From: Metarhizium brunneum
Lineage: Eukaryota; Ascomycota; Sordariomycetes; Hypocreales; Clavicipitaceae
Length of the DNA stretch: 64,000 nt
Direction of reading: 5' to 3'
Assembly: GCF_013426205.1 (NCBI RefSeq)
Contig: NC_089422.1
Coordinates: 4,526,001 to 4,590,000, forward strand
The translations under genes were made by a program, and so were the position numbers. Positions within the stretch are counted from its first letter, which is position 1. Each line of letters starts with the position of its first letter. Positions 1-11,641 of the stretch are shown here, in pieces. The notes under the pieces are model-generated. The model was not told the DNA's origin. It was given only the letters and a program-made list of their open reading frames with translations, and searched no databases.

Positions 1-3000
1 CTTTGCATCCCACCCATATTGCCATAGCTGTATCCGCCGAGCCCTACGCCAAAGCCCGGAGGAGCATAGGGCGGCTGCCCAGTTGGTATCTGGGGCATCT
101 GAGATGTCGGAGGCTGAATAGGACTTCCGTTGGCCAAGTTTGGCTGGCGATACTGATCAACAGCTGGAGCTGGGGGTGCGCCATATGTTGCGTACGGGGC
201 TTGCATTGTCTGATAACTGTACGTCATTTGCGGCGTTGGTCGGTTCAACATATTCTGCTGGTACTGGAGCTGCTGCAAACTCACGGCTGGAGCCATAGGA
301 CCTGCTGGGGTGCCATACATAATGCCTTGCCCATACTGTTGGAATGCAGCAACGTTGGCGTCGGCGGTGTCACCTCTTTGATTGCCATACCCTGTCTCTA
401 AGCCGGCCGCACTGGGCTGAGCGTTAAGAGCATTGAAGAAGGGCTGGTTGTTGGATTGTCCACCCTGGGCATGCTGGCCATTAATGGTTCTGTTGTTGGC
501 TTGTCGAGACGTTGGTCTCTGTCGGCCCTCGGAAGTGCTACTGTTTTCGCGAGTGGGAGCAGCTCGGGTAGACAAACCAACCTCGTCCATCAATCGTTTG
601 TATCCCTGATTAGGCTGAGCCTTGATCTTGAGGAGGACCGTCTTGACGTTTTCTATGACTTGGGTCCGAGTACTCTCGTCAAAGAATGGGGTTGTTAAAA
701 CCTTGAAGATCAGCGTGGCGCCGCAGTTGGGATCATGAAGAATGGCCTCAAGGACCTGGTCGTTGGGTGAAAAGAAAAGCGCTTTGAGTATAATATCTCG
801 AGCCTCCGGTTCAGCTTTTTGATTGATGATCTTGAGAACAGTAACATAAGCCACTTTGTGGGTGCAAAGGTAGACCAGGTGAGGAACCAGGCGCGGGGCC
901 AAGACTGTGCGCTTCTTTGGGAACGAACAAGAATCCAGGAAGAACGTCAAGAGCAGTGCACTGTTGGAGTTGGTTGCTAGTTGCGCGCTGTGTATGGCAG
1001 TGGCCGCGGAGACAACCATGTCTTGAGCCCTTGTGCCAAGTTTGGATTCCAGACATCCTCTCACGGCTCTAGCACTGCAGCGGCCTTGAGCAATTTCCCA
1101 CATGCGGCTAACAACTCCCTCGAAGAAGAAATCATTATACGGAGGTCCCCAGTTCAAACAGCCCTGGAGTACATAGTTGCCGTACTGATCAAGGAATAGG
1201 GGCACAGTGTACGCCTTGAGGTGCTCAACAATTGTGGTCTTCTGCTCATGTGTCTTGCAGACGGCTATAATCTTTTGTGCTGCCCAGGTACCGTTCTTGT
1301 GGACTCCTATTTCAGCCAAATGCGGCGCAATCTCTGCAAGCATGGCGTCTCGGATCTGGTCAGAGCAGTGTTCAAAAAGCTTTTGAACAACAGTGTTGCC
1401 AAGGTAGTCTGAGGAGAGCTCCGCAATCTCGGGAAGCATGTCGACGGCAATGTTCTCAATCTCAGGCTTCGACAGGAGTTGATTATCAATACGCTTTCGT
1501 ATGTCCCTGAGTTTCGGGGCGTCATGAACCCTCGTGTGGGTGGGCTCACGGATAGGAGGAATCTCCTCGACATAGGCTGTGTAATGTGTCGCTGATTGAA
1601 TATACTGTGAAACAGCTGCCTTGTCTTCATCTGTTGCTCCGAACTGCGTCACAATCTCCATCATGTCTTCGGCTAAATCGGCCATGGGTGGCACAGTTGG
1701 AGTAGAAGTACCCCCATTAACTGTCAAGGTACCATCGGTAGAAGTCGTGAGCCCAGGCCCACTGGCATTGTCCTGACCCTTCGCAAACGGATCGGGGCTG
1801 GGAGATGGGAATACGCCGTCATGGCCTGGGGTATTAGATGCTGAGGGTGGCTTGGCGAAGTTGATCCGAATTGGCCCAGCACCAGGAAAGATCTCTTTGC
1901 CGTTCATTGAAGCCTTTGCTGCTACCGAGCTTTCTACCCTCTCGAAATTGACAAAGCCACAGTTCTTATGTGTGAGCACACGAGCCGACGAAATTGGGCC
2001 ATGACACTTGAACATTTCAATCAGGGTCGATGTAGTGGTCGATGTCGGAATACCGCCGAGCCACAACGCACTTGTGGGACCTTCCAACCCTTGTTCTTCT
2101 GCATTGAGAAGACCAGCGTTACGGCTGTTGGACCTGCCAAGGTTCATGCCAGCAATTGCCTGAGGAAGGTCATCATATTCCTTTCCATCTTGCAAGCGAA
2201 TTTCGGCGGGAGCAACCGAGCTAGGGATTCCGACGTTGCTGGGAATGTGGGCTCGAGACAACCGGTTGCCGGGAGCTTCCAGAACACCAGCAGTCCGAGC
2301 GCGAGGACGAGTGGCCGTGGCCTGGTTTACAAACGCCTGAACAGCCAGGTTGTGGCTGTGAATTGCCGCATTCGTGGCAGCTAACTGATCCTGGAGAGCA
2401 ACGTACTGGCTTTCCATGGGCAAGCCATCAACATCGTAGTCATCTTCTTCATCGGCGTACCTGTCTTTATTGTTGACTGAATATGACCTGAAGCGATTCG
2501 ACTGCCTGGTGAAATCCAGGTTGGCCATGTAGGGCGTCGCCAACTGAGCTCGAGGAGGCTGAGGGGTTTCAGCAAGACCGAGGTAGTCTAGTGTGCGCAT
2601 ATGCACATCAGAGTCACCGCCGCCTTCCTTGGAGAACTGAGACTGGGAAGGCGAACTGGGTCCGTTGGAACCAACACTTGCGATGCTTGCCAGAGTTGAC
2701 CCTCGCTCACGACCAACACCGGCGGGGTTCCAGCTACTGAAGATGGAGGGACCGAAGGGCGAGGTCGTACCCGGGAGTGTGCTGAATTGGCTACGCTGTG
2801 GCATAGACCCGGCACGAAGCCGAGAAAGAAGAGCAGAACCACCGGTTGCACCGTCGGAATGGTCAAGGTTTGGCGACGGCGATTTGCCGAATGGGCTTTG
2901 GGCCGGAGTAACTCGAGCAGATTTGACGGTCAGTCCAGGGATATTTAAGAGGCCGTTGACCGGACCGCCGGGCAATCGAGAAGGAACTGTGCCGGCCCGA

Positions 3001-3544
3001 GCTCTGCCAGTGTGAGGCATACTTTCGGGAGTCGGAAGGTGGCCAAAGTCAGGAAAGCCGTCGGTGGGAGACTCAGGAATGTTCTCGCGAAGAGGAGTCG
3101 AATTTCCGCTTGTAGGAGGGCCACCCCATGGGTTGAGTGGCAGACCTGGGATGCCTTCTTGGGCTTGGATTTCGCGAGCTCTGGTTGTGGAAGCAAGTTG
3201 ATTAGCACAGGTTCACTGAAAAGAGCGTAAAACGACCCGAAAAAAAGGGACCGTAGTTACGCGTTGCAAAGCTTCGCTTTGCGCACATGGAGCGTGGCCA
3301 CTACCACCAACCTTTTGGAAAAGAGCCGGCTGGACCCAGCCAAGTCGTGCGACGGAGAACCGGCCCCGGAGCGCGCATTACCCGCCATTATGCCGCTCGA
3401 AAGGCCAAAAGGAGATCTTCCAGCAGAAGCAGACGGATCGACTGGGGAGTTACCACTGCCAGGTGACTGAGATCGACCAGCCTGAGAAGTGGAGTGGTGG
3501 GACGAAAAACCTGGTGGCATATGATCTGATCTGGACATTGACAT
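1..3544 (-). CDS. RRM + Pumilio (PUF) RNA-binding protein, JSN1/PUF2-like, 3' end cut by the window
   Basis: Predicted post-transcriptional regulator that binds UGUA-type elements in mRNA 3' UTRs. Model: exon 1 3544-3312, intron 3311-3181 (donor GTTGGT, branch GCTAAT, acceptor CCAG), then exon 2 open from 3180 through position 1, so the C-terminus lies outside the window. The start is the first ATG of the frame (MSMSRSDHMPPGF); an upstream TTG was not used. Order: Ser/Pro-rich disordered N-terminus; an RRM near 2090-1850 with RNP2-like LWLGGI and RNP1-like KNCGFVNFE; Pumilio repeats about 1640-600 (for example GNTVVQKLFEHCSDQIRDAM, NGTWAAQKIIA, YGNYVLQGCLNWG); then a Gln/Pro/Tyr-rich low-complexity tail. 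RRM fused to PUF repeats is the known architecture of yeast Jsn1/Puf2-type proteins, which act on membrane-protein mRNAs; the target set here is inference. A 3.9 kb non-coding region lies upstream. Confidence 0.9.
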
Positions 3545-6500
3545 TATCAATTACCTAGTTGGCCTCATGACAATGAGGTACAATGAGCAGCCTTTAGGTG
3601 AGATGGATATAATTAATGTTCTTTGTTTGAAATGCGTCGGATGTCGTATGAACTATGGGATGCGATTAGGGCAACGGCCGCAGGCGTGTGAAGAAAGTCG
3701 TGTTCGTGTTCGAAATGGAAGGATCAAGGAGTTGACAGCTGACGAAGCAGGCAAAAGTCTTGAAGGGAGTGGAAAGGCGCACAAGAAAATAGAAAACACC
3801 AGGTGGTCCAGTAGCCAGCTATTACAAGACGGTACTGTGACAACAAACTGGCCGAAGGAGACTCGCGGGGATTTTTGCTGAGGGGACCGAGACGACCGGT
3901 GGTGGACACGCAGCAAGGGATGCCGGGGCCAAAAAAGAATTGGGATTGCGTCTTTGGCGAACGGCAGTGTCGGGCGTCGGGCGTCGGGCGGCAGGCAACA
4001 GCTGTAGAAGCGGCGACAATAGCTGCAGCACACCTTTGTCAATGAAGCCAAAGATGCGATTGTACACGGGGGCTGGCCGCAGCCACGACGTCGGTCCGGA
4101 GTGCTGGTCTCGGCGAGAAGTGCCACTAGGGGGAAGAAAGCGAGGCAGAAATAAAGTTAAAAAACGATCAATATACAAAGCCTCATTTGGGGAAGACGGG
4201 GGGGGCTGGGGGTCGGAGGAAGAAGGGATGGAGGATGGAGGAGAGAGAGTGGAAAGAGAAAAAAAGAGCACTGAGGCTGATGGTGATGATGATGGGAGCG
4301 GGTTTCGTGGGCGGTTGAATTGACAGGACGTGGAGGGAGGAGGACGCATGGGGCTCCCATCCAGCTTGGTGCTGCTTCACTGGCTAGCTACCGAGTAATG
4401 GGCCACCCAACGAGCCAGCTGGCACATGGGAACTCTGTAACAGGCCAGGTCAACGTCAACTCATGTGCTGGCTGGGGCTCAGAGCACGCACGGATGCAAG
4501 AGTCAGGAGCGCCGCTGTGGGTGCAGCATCTGTCGGGCTGGCGGAGCGTTGACTGGACCTCAGCGCTGGCTGGGGGAGCCTGCACATCAATTGTCTGGTG
4601 GTCTAGCACACTGTGGTACAGTGAATTACGCGGCATCGCGGTCTCAAGGGTTCCTCAAGTACCAGCACTTGAGCACCTGAGACCACCTTGATCGGCCAGC
4701 ATTGGACCACTTGAGGCTTCAAATGTCCCGGCCCGAATGCTGAGGCTTCCGCATATTGTATCCTTACAGCCTCAAGCGACGCGAGCGCTGATCTGGATCA
4801 GCGTGGAGGGCCAATGGCTTCAATTGTGCTCTCGGATTGCTGCTCTCTACCACGCAAGAGTCTGGTTGACACCCGAGACTTTTGACGCAACTGCCATGTG
4901 GGCGTTCAAAATCGTCTCTTCGCAAACCTCGAGCCTCCGCCAACGATTCCGCTTGACATGTATCATCCAATTAAAAAAACACCCCATAAAATCTTTTGTG
5001 ATATGATACTTACTTACTTGAGTTATAGTAAATGAATAGTGATGCAGCCCGTGTAACCTTGCCACGACACCGCACGACAACCCGCCCTCAAGTCAAGGGA
5101 GCATACAACGGAGTACCTGGCAGCCAGTTAAAAGACGAGCCTCGCATTATTCTCTGATACTGAAACAAAACGCCATCACAGGGCTTATGTATGGACCAAC
5201 CACTCTGTATCTCATCTATCAGAGAGTGAGGGCAGTTAAAATGTCAGGCACTACTATGCATTCAACTCGACGACATCCCATGTCCGCATCCCGACCGCCA
5301 CGCGCCTTCGTCTCTTCTCGCACCCTGCTTACGAGCGTCTAGCCACAAGAGGCCCTGCACGCCTTTGCCTGCAAATCCAACGTCAGTCCGCCGTTGGCTC
5401 TGCATGTTCTACTGTCACATCCCGCTGTGTGTGCCAAGTACGGAGTAGTATTACTAAATTGTTGGCGTCGGCTTACCTGGACCTAGACCCAAGTTTGCTC
5501 AAGCTGTAATATAAACGGCTGTGCATACGGGAGATACGAAGCCCAGCTTTATGCATGTAATTCGTCCCGCTATCCGTGCACAACGCCCAAGACGCAGTCT
5601 GCCTCCAGTGAGTATCCAGACCACGCCGTCCATATTGTTTCTCCCAATATAGATACATAGGCGGCTGTTCACAACGAACAAACTGTTGAAGCGTAGCGTA
5701 AAACCTCGTGGTTCTAGTCCTTGCACGCCCCCTTTGTTCCGGCTACATTTGACAGACAGCCCTGCCCCTAGTAAATGATAAATGTCCAAAAAAAAAGGTG
5801 TACTCTGTAAGACGGATCATGCCCAATGACGATTCACAGCCCATCCGCTTCTTGGGTCATCAGATATCTTCTCGAATCGTCAACCAATTTCTCTGATGCG
5901 TCATCAAGAGGGTACAAGGAAGGGTAAAGCCTCCTTACCCGTATGGTGTTGCATCATCGCACGCAAACCATGCCGTCCGCGGAACGCGATATGTTAGCCT
6001 CCCTCTTCCGCCTGCACATCATCTCTCCCGTCCAGACCTCTCGGCATACATTGTATGATTAACGTGAATCTGCCAGGGGGGCAGCGGCCCTGATGATTGT
6101 GGCCAGCCAGGCGTCTCAATACAAAACCCCGGCCAGGCACACCTCTTGCGTTGCCCGTCACCCCCCTTTTCCCCCCTCGCCCGTCTTGGCTAACTCAGTC
6201 GGGCATTATTTCAGGGGACAGGCCATGAATGCCATTGGCGCATCATCAACTCGAGGGCCACATGGGAGTACGGGAGTAAAAAGGTCAACGTATAAAACGT
6301 CGTCCACCAAGCCAATTGCCAATTGGTGTGGCTGCCCTGATCCCCTTCGCCTTCCCTCCGGCTCCACATCACGTCTGGTACCCGCACCCAGAGACCCCCC
6401 TCCCCACCTTCAGCCCCTGGCCATGATACATACATGTCTAGGTGCATGAAGGTGCAAGAGGTACCAACCTAGGTACGTCGAAGTAGGTAGGTGGCCCTAC

Positions 6501-7450
6501 ATGTAGCATTCAACGAACATCATCATCTCGAACACGCAGCTTCCTGTTCGCGACTTCCGGGCCATGCTCAGATATCTACCAGGTAGGCACGCATGCACTT
6601 CATTCCCGACTCAGGGTAGGTACATAGGAATGAACGTGAAGCGGAGCTTCCTGCCCGGATAAAGACTTGCGTGATAATAATATCCAATCGTAGATCCTTC
6701 AACAGAATACTCCGTAGTGTACACCCGCTGACCTGTCAACCTGATAGCGGCTCATCGTCAAGCACACCAATCGCGGGCTGCATTCCTTGGGGCGATCCAA
6801 GATCTGCCAAACAAGTGATGCTGAAACACACACGTGAGCCTCCCTTTGTGCCTTGAGATGCGAGATGGGAAACCCGCCGAGACACCTACCCAGTATTCTT
6901 CTTGTATTTGCCTGATGTCCTGTCTTTGACAGCCCAGGGATTTTGTCAGCAATGACTCATATACTGCATTTCACCTGTGTCAAATGTGAAAAGAGCCGGG
7001 GAATACACTTTGCATAAATGATGTATCCTATTGCATGACCACATCCTCTATTTAGTATTAATATGTATCTCCAGGCTGGTTGAGAGTCCATAAATATGCA
7101 AGTCGCCACTGTAGCTGCAACTTCAACAAACTCCCTCTAAACCACCACTATATGTCTGCCTCTCCTCTTACAGAGCTCCCAGTACAGGAACGTCCTGAAT
7201 CTAAACCCATGTGACCAAAACCACAATCCTTTCTCAGTCACAGATCCCTCAAGCACCAAACTTGTCAGACGCTTGCTCAAGAGGCAGATACGGTTGTCTC
7301 TGAATCCCAACCCAAACGCCGAAATATTCACGTCATTCTTGCTAAACCGGTATGCATGTCATTCCGAATTTAGCCAAATCGATCCTTAAAATGTGCGGTG
7401 TCCTGTTTGGTAAAGGGCCAAATTTGATGCACCTAGAAAGATAGTACTGT
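3545..7450. other. 3.9 kb intergenic region: leader/promoter of the PUF gene and 3' flank of the CLA4-like gene
   Basis: No supported gene. The part next to the PUF gene (about 3820-4360) is strongly pyrimidine-rich on the minus strand, as in promoters and leaders of filamentous fungi. It holds a 175-codon minus-strand frame starting with ATG at 4349 that is low-complexity Ser/Pro and best read as leader or uORF. The rest (4400-7450) has only short broken frames. Two exact copies of the TACTCCGTA/TACGGAGTA 9-mer occur (5439, 6708) and one ACCTAGGTA (6467). No tRNA-like T-arm was seen. Confidence 0.6.
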
Positions 7451-10090
7451 TTATTTCGCATGCTTCTTAAACGCCAAGAGCTCTGCTAAGCTGCCCAGTG
7501 GGCACCCGTATTTCAGAAAGTCATGTGCCAGCAGCTCATCAGCCGAAGCACGGCTTTTGACGTCTACGCAAAGACAGACTGAGAGGAATGCCTTGAGCTC
7601 CTTGCTCAACTTTTCGGGCTTCTTGAGGCGAGGGGTTCCGTTAGTGGCGATCAAATATAGAGCCTTCAAAGGCTCCTCGTTGAGATATGGCGGTTCAGAT
7701 TCGATCATTTCAATGGCCATGATGCCCAATGACCAAATATCGACTTTGGGGCCATATTCCTTCTGCTTGACAACTTCTGGCGCCATCCAGTATGGTGTTC
7801 CAACCATGGTGGCTCGCTTCGACTTGGTCTCTGTGAGCTTGGCGCAAAATCCAAAATCAGCTGTTGTAAGGTTAGCATTCTGCCTTTTTTTTTTCATACT
7901 TCAAAAAAGCAAACTAACTGATTTTAACATTTCCCCGAGCATCCAGCAGAACATTGTCACTTTTGATATCTCGGTGGATAATGCTTTGAGAATGAAGGTG
8001 TTGTAATCCGTGGCAGGTCTTAAAAATGAAATGTTAGCAAGCCTGTGGCTTGTTTTCTTTGTGGGCGAGTCACAAGGAACATAACTTACTTCATTACAAA
8101 TGGTCGAAATCTGCTCTTCAGAAATGGATGGGTTGTTGTCAATGACGTCCGTCAGAGCACCACCTTCCATATACTCCATAACAACCCAAAGTTCCTGATT
8201 GCTGTTTCGTAGGAAAGCATCTAGAAAGTTGACAATATTTCTGTGCCGACTGTCCTTCATGACCATGATTTCGTTTACAATCAGTTCCTTTCTTGGCTGA
8301 TGGGCAAGATCCATCTGCTTAATGGCGACTTGTGCTCGGGCACCCTGTTGCCGCAGGACCTCTCGGGCAACACCCTGAGCAGTCTCCTTGATTTTGGCCA
8401 CATACACGGAGCCAGAAGCCCCTTGACCAATCTTCTTCTGTTTAGAGTATGACATGTTGGGGTCATCCTTTGACACAGCTTCCTTGAGTTTGGCCATGAC
8501 CTCATTTTCCGACATTGTCGACATGCGTACGTCTTGCTTGCGCTCCGACGGTGAGGGCTTGGCGGTGAGGGCTGCTTCGGCAGCCTTGATTCCCTCCGCT
8601 GGGTGAGCCTGGCTGGGCTTAGGTGCCACGTTCAGCGGCTTGACAGGAGCTGGCAAGCGTGACACACCTTGCGCCGGCTGCGGTTGTCTTGGCTGAGACT
8701 GAGTACCATTTGGATTTCTAGATGCTGGCGAACCGTCGTTGCGGGGGATTCTGGAGGATTGACCGGTAGGGTCGCGAGAGGAGCTTGCTTGAGCTGCTTG
8801 GGGAGGGCGAGGCGAGGAAGTAGATGATGGTGGGGGAGGAGCTGGTCTCTGAGCACGCATACCATTTGCTGGGCTCCCTGATAGCTTCGGCGCTGGGGGA
8901 GCGGCTCTAGTAGGGTTGAATCGATCGCCATGTGGTGAGCCTCCAGAAGTACCACCATAACCACCAATCTCTTGCTGGGCGAGGGGCACCTTGTTCTTAG
9001 GAAGGGATGCATTGTAAGCCTCGATGTCCCGGCGTTCTCGGTCTTCAGCCTCACGCTGGCGCTGGGCTTCCATTTGCTTCCTACGCTGCTCCTCTCTGAG
9101 GGCGTCCTGAGATACATAATTGGGAGCCATGTTCTGCATTTGCTGACGCTGTTGCTGCTGGTCCCCGAGAGTAGGGCGTCTTTGCTGGCCGTTGCTAGAT
9201 TGGGGAGGTGTAGTACCATAACTCATGTTTCGCTGCGTTGGTGTCGGAGGGGCCGGACGAGGAGGAGCGATACCTGCCCCGGCCGCGGCCCCGATTTGTT
9301 TTTGTTGCATGCCCCCTGGAGGAGTAGGAGTCATGCTAGAATACTGGTTGGGATTTTCGGCTCTCTTCGCAAGATCGGTATAGAAGTCTAGTACTTCAAA
9401 TACAGCCTGGGGATTGCGCTCATAATCTTCCTTCGTGATTGCGGATGAATTGAGTAGTTTCGACCATTCAGGCGGCAAACCGACAAATTCGCCGGTTTGG
9501 GGGTCAAACCCAACATGAACTGCGTGAGAAAAGTTGGTCGGGTTGCTCACGCCACCCATGCCAGGGCACGCGCCGTAGATGAAGTCAATCCACTCATAGA
9601 GTTCATCATCTCCCTTGACTTTGATATGTAGGGTCTTTGTTTGGCCATCGTCGTCACCCGGGCTGTTCGAAGCGCCATCGGGCTTTCTTTTGATTTCAAA
9701 AATGGTACCAGCAGCCTCAACCCTGCCAACATTAACAACATCTTTTAGATATAGGGTATAAGACACTTTGCCTCCTTCAGTTTTGTGGAAGTCGAGAGAC
9801 TCCTTTCGAAGGATCAAATACTTTTGTTTCCAAGGTTGGATAAAGTTCTTGCTCTCCTTGACCGATGCCCATCCTTCTTTCTTGACAGCAACTCCCCCCA
9901 TACCATCCATGTTATTAGACTGCTGGCGAGCGATGGGCAAGGAGATGGTAGAGCCGGTGTACGTCGATGTGGCGGTACTTCGAATAGGTGAAATGGCCAT
10001 GTTCGCCATGTTGCCGGGTAGATTGGCACTGGGTGTTAAGGCAAGTCGAGGTCTGTCTGTAGGTGGTTTGGGAGCCGGGCCAGGGTTCAT
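7451..10090 (-). CDS. CLA4: p21-activated Ser/Thr kinase with PH and CRIB domains (Cla4-type)
   Basis: Effector kinase of Cdc42/Rac acting at sites of polarised growth and cytokinesis. Exons 10090-8090, 8018-7919 and 7860-7451 (introns of 71 and 58 nt) give 836 residues, closing in frame at TAA. Domains: PH at about 69-176 (starts GWASVKES); CRIB/PBD at about 182-210 with ISxP-type core [20 protein letters not shown]; long Pro/Gln-rich linker 235-520 with many PP motifs, likely SH3 targets; kinase about 549-825 with GQGASG at 555-560, HRDIKSDN from 682, DFG 702-704 and the PAK signature [10 protein letters not shown]. The PH domain separates Cla4-type from Ste20-type PAKs, which lack it. The second intron splits the Thr codon just before DFG. 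A stretch of over 4 kb upstream has no gene. Confidence 0.95.
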
Positions 10091-10575
10091 GAACTGGCTG
10101 GCGGAATAGAGGCTAAGACCTTGTCAGCTCGAAATTGATATCATAAGGTTGCTCAGTAAAGTAAAGCCAAACGAACTCTGACGGAGCGAGGCAATGATTC
10201 AATGGGTGACCATTGAATCAAGTTCCTTGCCCGCAGAGCCCGATAGTGAAATCCCGTACGAGCCAAGGCCAGTTTACAGACACCGGAAAGTCACTCATGA
10301 ACGGGGCAGCACTTCTTTTTGTTTCTTCTCCCTGCAGGGTCTTAAGGGCCTTATGAATAGTAGTGGATGTGGTGACAAGTGGTTGGCTCTGTATTACGGG
10401 TTGAATGCAGCTGAGGGATCGGGGAGACGACAACCGAAACGACATCTACGTACCCGTTTTGTGCCATGGCTGCAAAAATAAAACGCGCCGACGTCGATCT
10501 ATGATATGCAATGTGATGCCGCCGGTTTCGTCCGTTTCGAATGCCCAGAGCCCCTGGGACTGCCGTTCAACGTCT

Positions 10576-10602
10576 AGCCAAGCAGATACAGATACAGATA
10601 CA
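10576..10602. repeat. Short (GATACA)n microsatellite
   Basis: Perfect tandem run of about four hexamers (agatacagatacagataca) in the region upstream of the CLA4-like kinase. No function is apparent. Confidence 0.7.
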
Positions 10603-11599
10603 GGCAGAGCGCAGAAGGGAGTTGGGCCAGGGCGCAATTGATACTTGCAGGGTACAACGTGATAAATAAAGAAGCGACTGGAGACAGAAACGAGACAAAG
10701 TTAGAACCAGGCCGCCTGCCTCTGAATCGCTACCGCAGTCTGGGGCGACTGTTGCTGACGTTGTGGTGAAGTCGAGACGAAAGAGGGGCGCCGGCGCATG
10801 AACCTGGGGGCTACTGATTGTTCTGGCGCGTCTGGCCTCTCTGGCCTCTCTGGCTCAGGAGCAGCGGTCAAGTGCCAGGGTCGTTGGGTATTGATTCCAA
10901 GAGGAGGGAGGGGAAGCGGGATATTCGTTTTGATTGCAGGCGACAGCCAAAATAACCACGGGCCTTTTCCAAAATAAAAAAAAAAAGAAAGAGGAGAAAA
11001 CGAATGAGAACCAAGACAGAGTCGCCGGCAAACAGACAGTGAGAGCGTCGACGGTATAAAGCGGTCGGAAGCCGGAGAAGCGACTTGAAGCATGAAAGTG
11101 TTGGAGGAGGGAGGTCTGCAGCCAAAGACGACGAGGCAAGGAGGGATGGGCAGAAATGGAGATGGGCGGAGCACGGGCTGCGACTATGATGAGCACAGCA
11201 CGGAGGACATATCCAGAGGCGGAGATGCTACACAGCACATGGGTACCTACATGTGCACCTACCTACGGAGTAGTAGTTGGTATGTGCAATCGAGCGCCGA
11301 CACCAAGTCGACACCACCGAAACTAGAGGTGGGCTGCGTTTCGCGCAATCAATCGCAGATTGGGCGGTGCTGGCGAGAGAGGGCATGTGGGCTGTGTTGG
11401 ATTGGCGCTGAGCCAGGGCTTCATATGTGTTACTACTGGCTAGCCTCTTTGTATCATTACTTGACACCAGGCACATTATACAAGCACGAGGGCGGCGTCA
11501 ACAGGGGCTGGGCATCTGAGGCGTCAGAGTCGGGCATTGAGGCCGTACGAGATCTTTTGTCGGCCAGGAACATGGTGGGTTGGCTCGAACGAACTGTAC

Positions 11600-11641
11600 G
11601 GAGCATGGAGCATGGAGCATGGAGCACGGAGCACGGAGCAC
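11600..11641. repeat. Minisatellite, six units of GGAGCA(T/C)
   Basis: Six perfect 7-bp units without spacer: the first three read GGAGCAT and the last three GGAGCAC, showing that one variant spread by slippage or unequal exchange. The array starts directly after 'gtac', so its left edge reads TACGGAGCA, one base away from the dispersed TACGGAGTA motif. Confidence 0.9.

Noticed and set aside
3822..4349. 175-codon minus-strand ATG frame upstream of the PUF gene
   Set aside because: Ser/Pro low-complexity translation of a pyrimidine-rich leader; at most a uORF.
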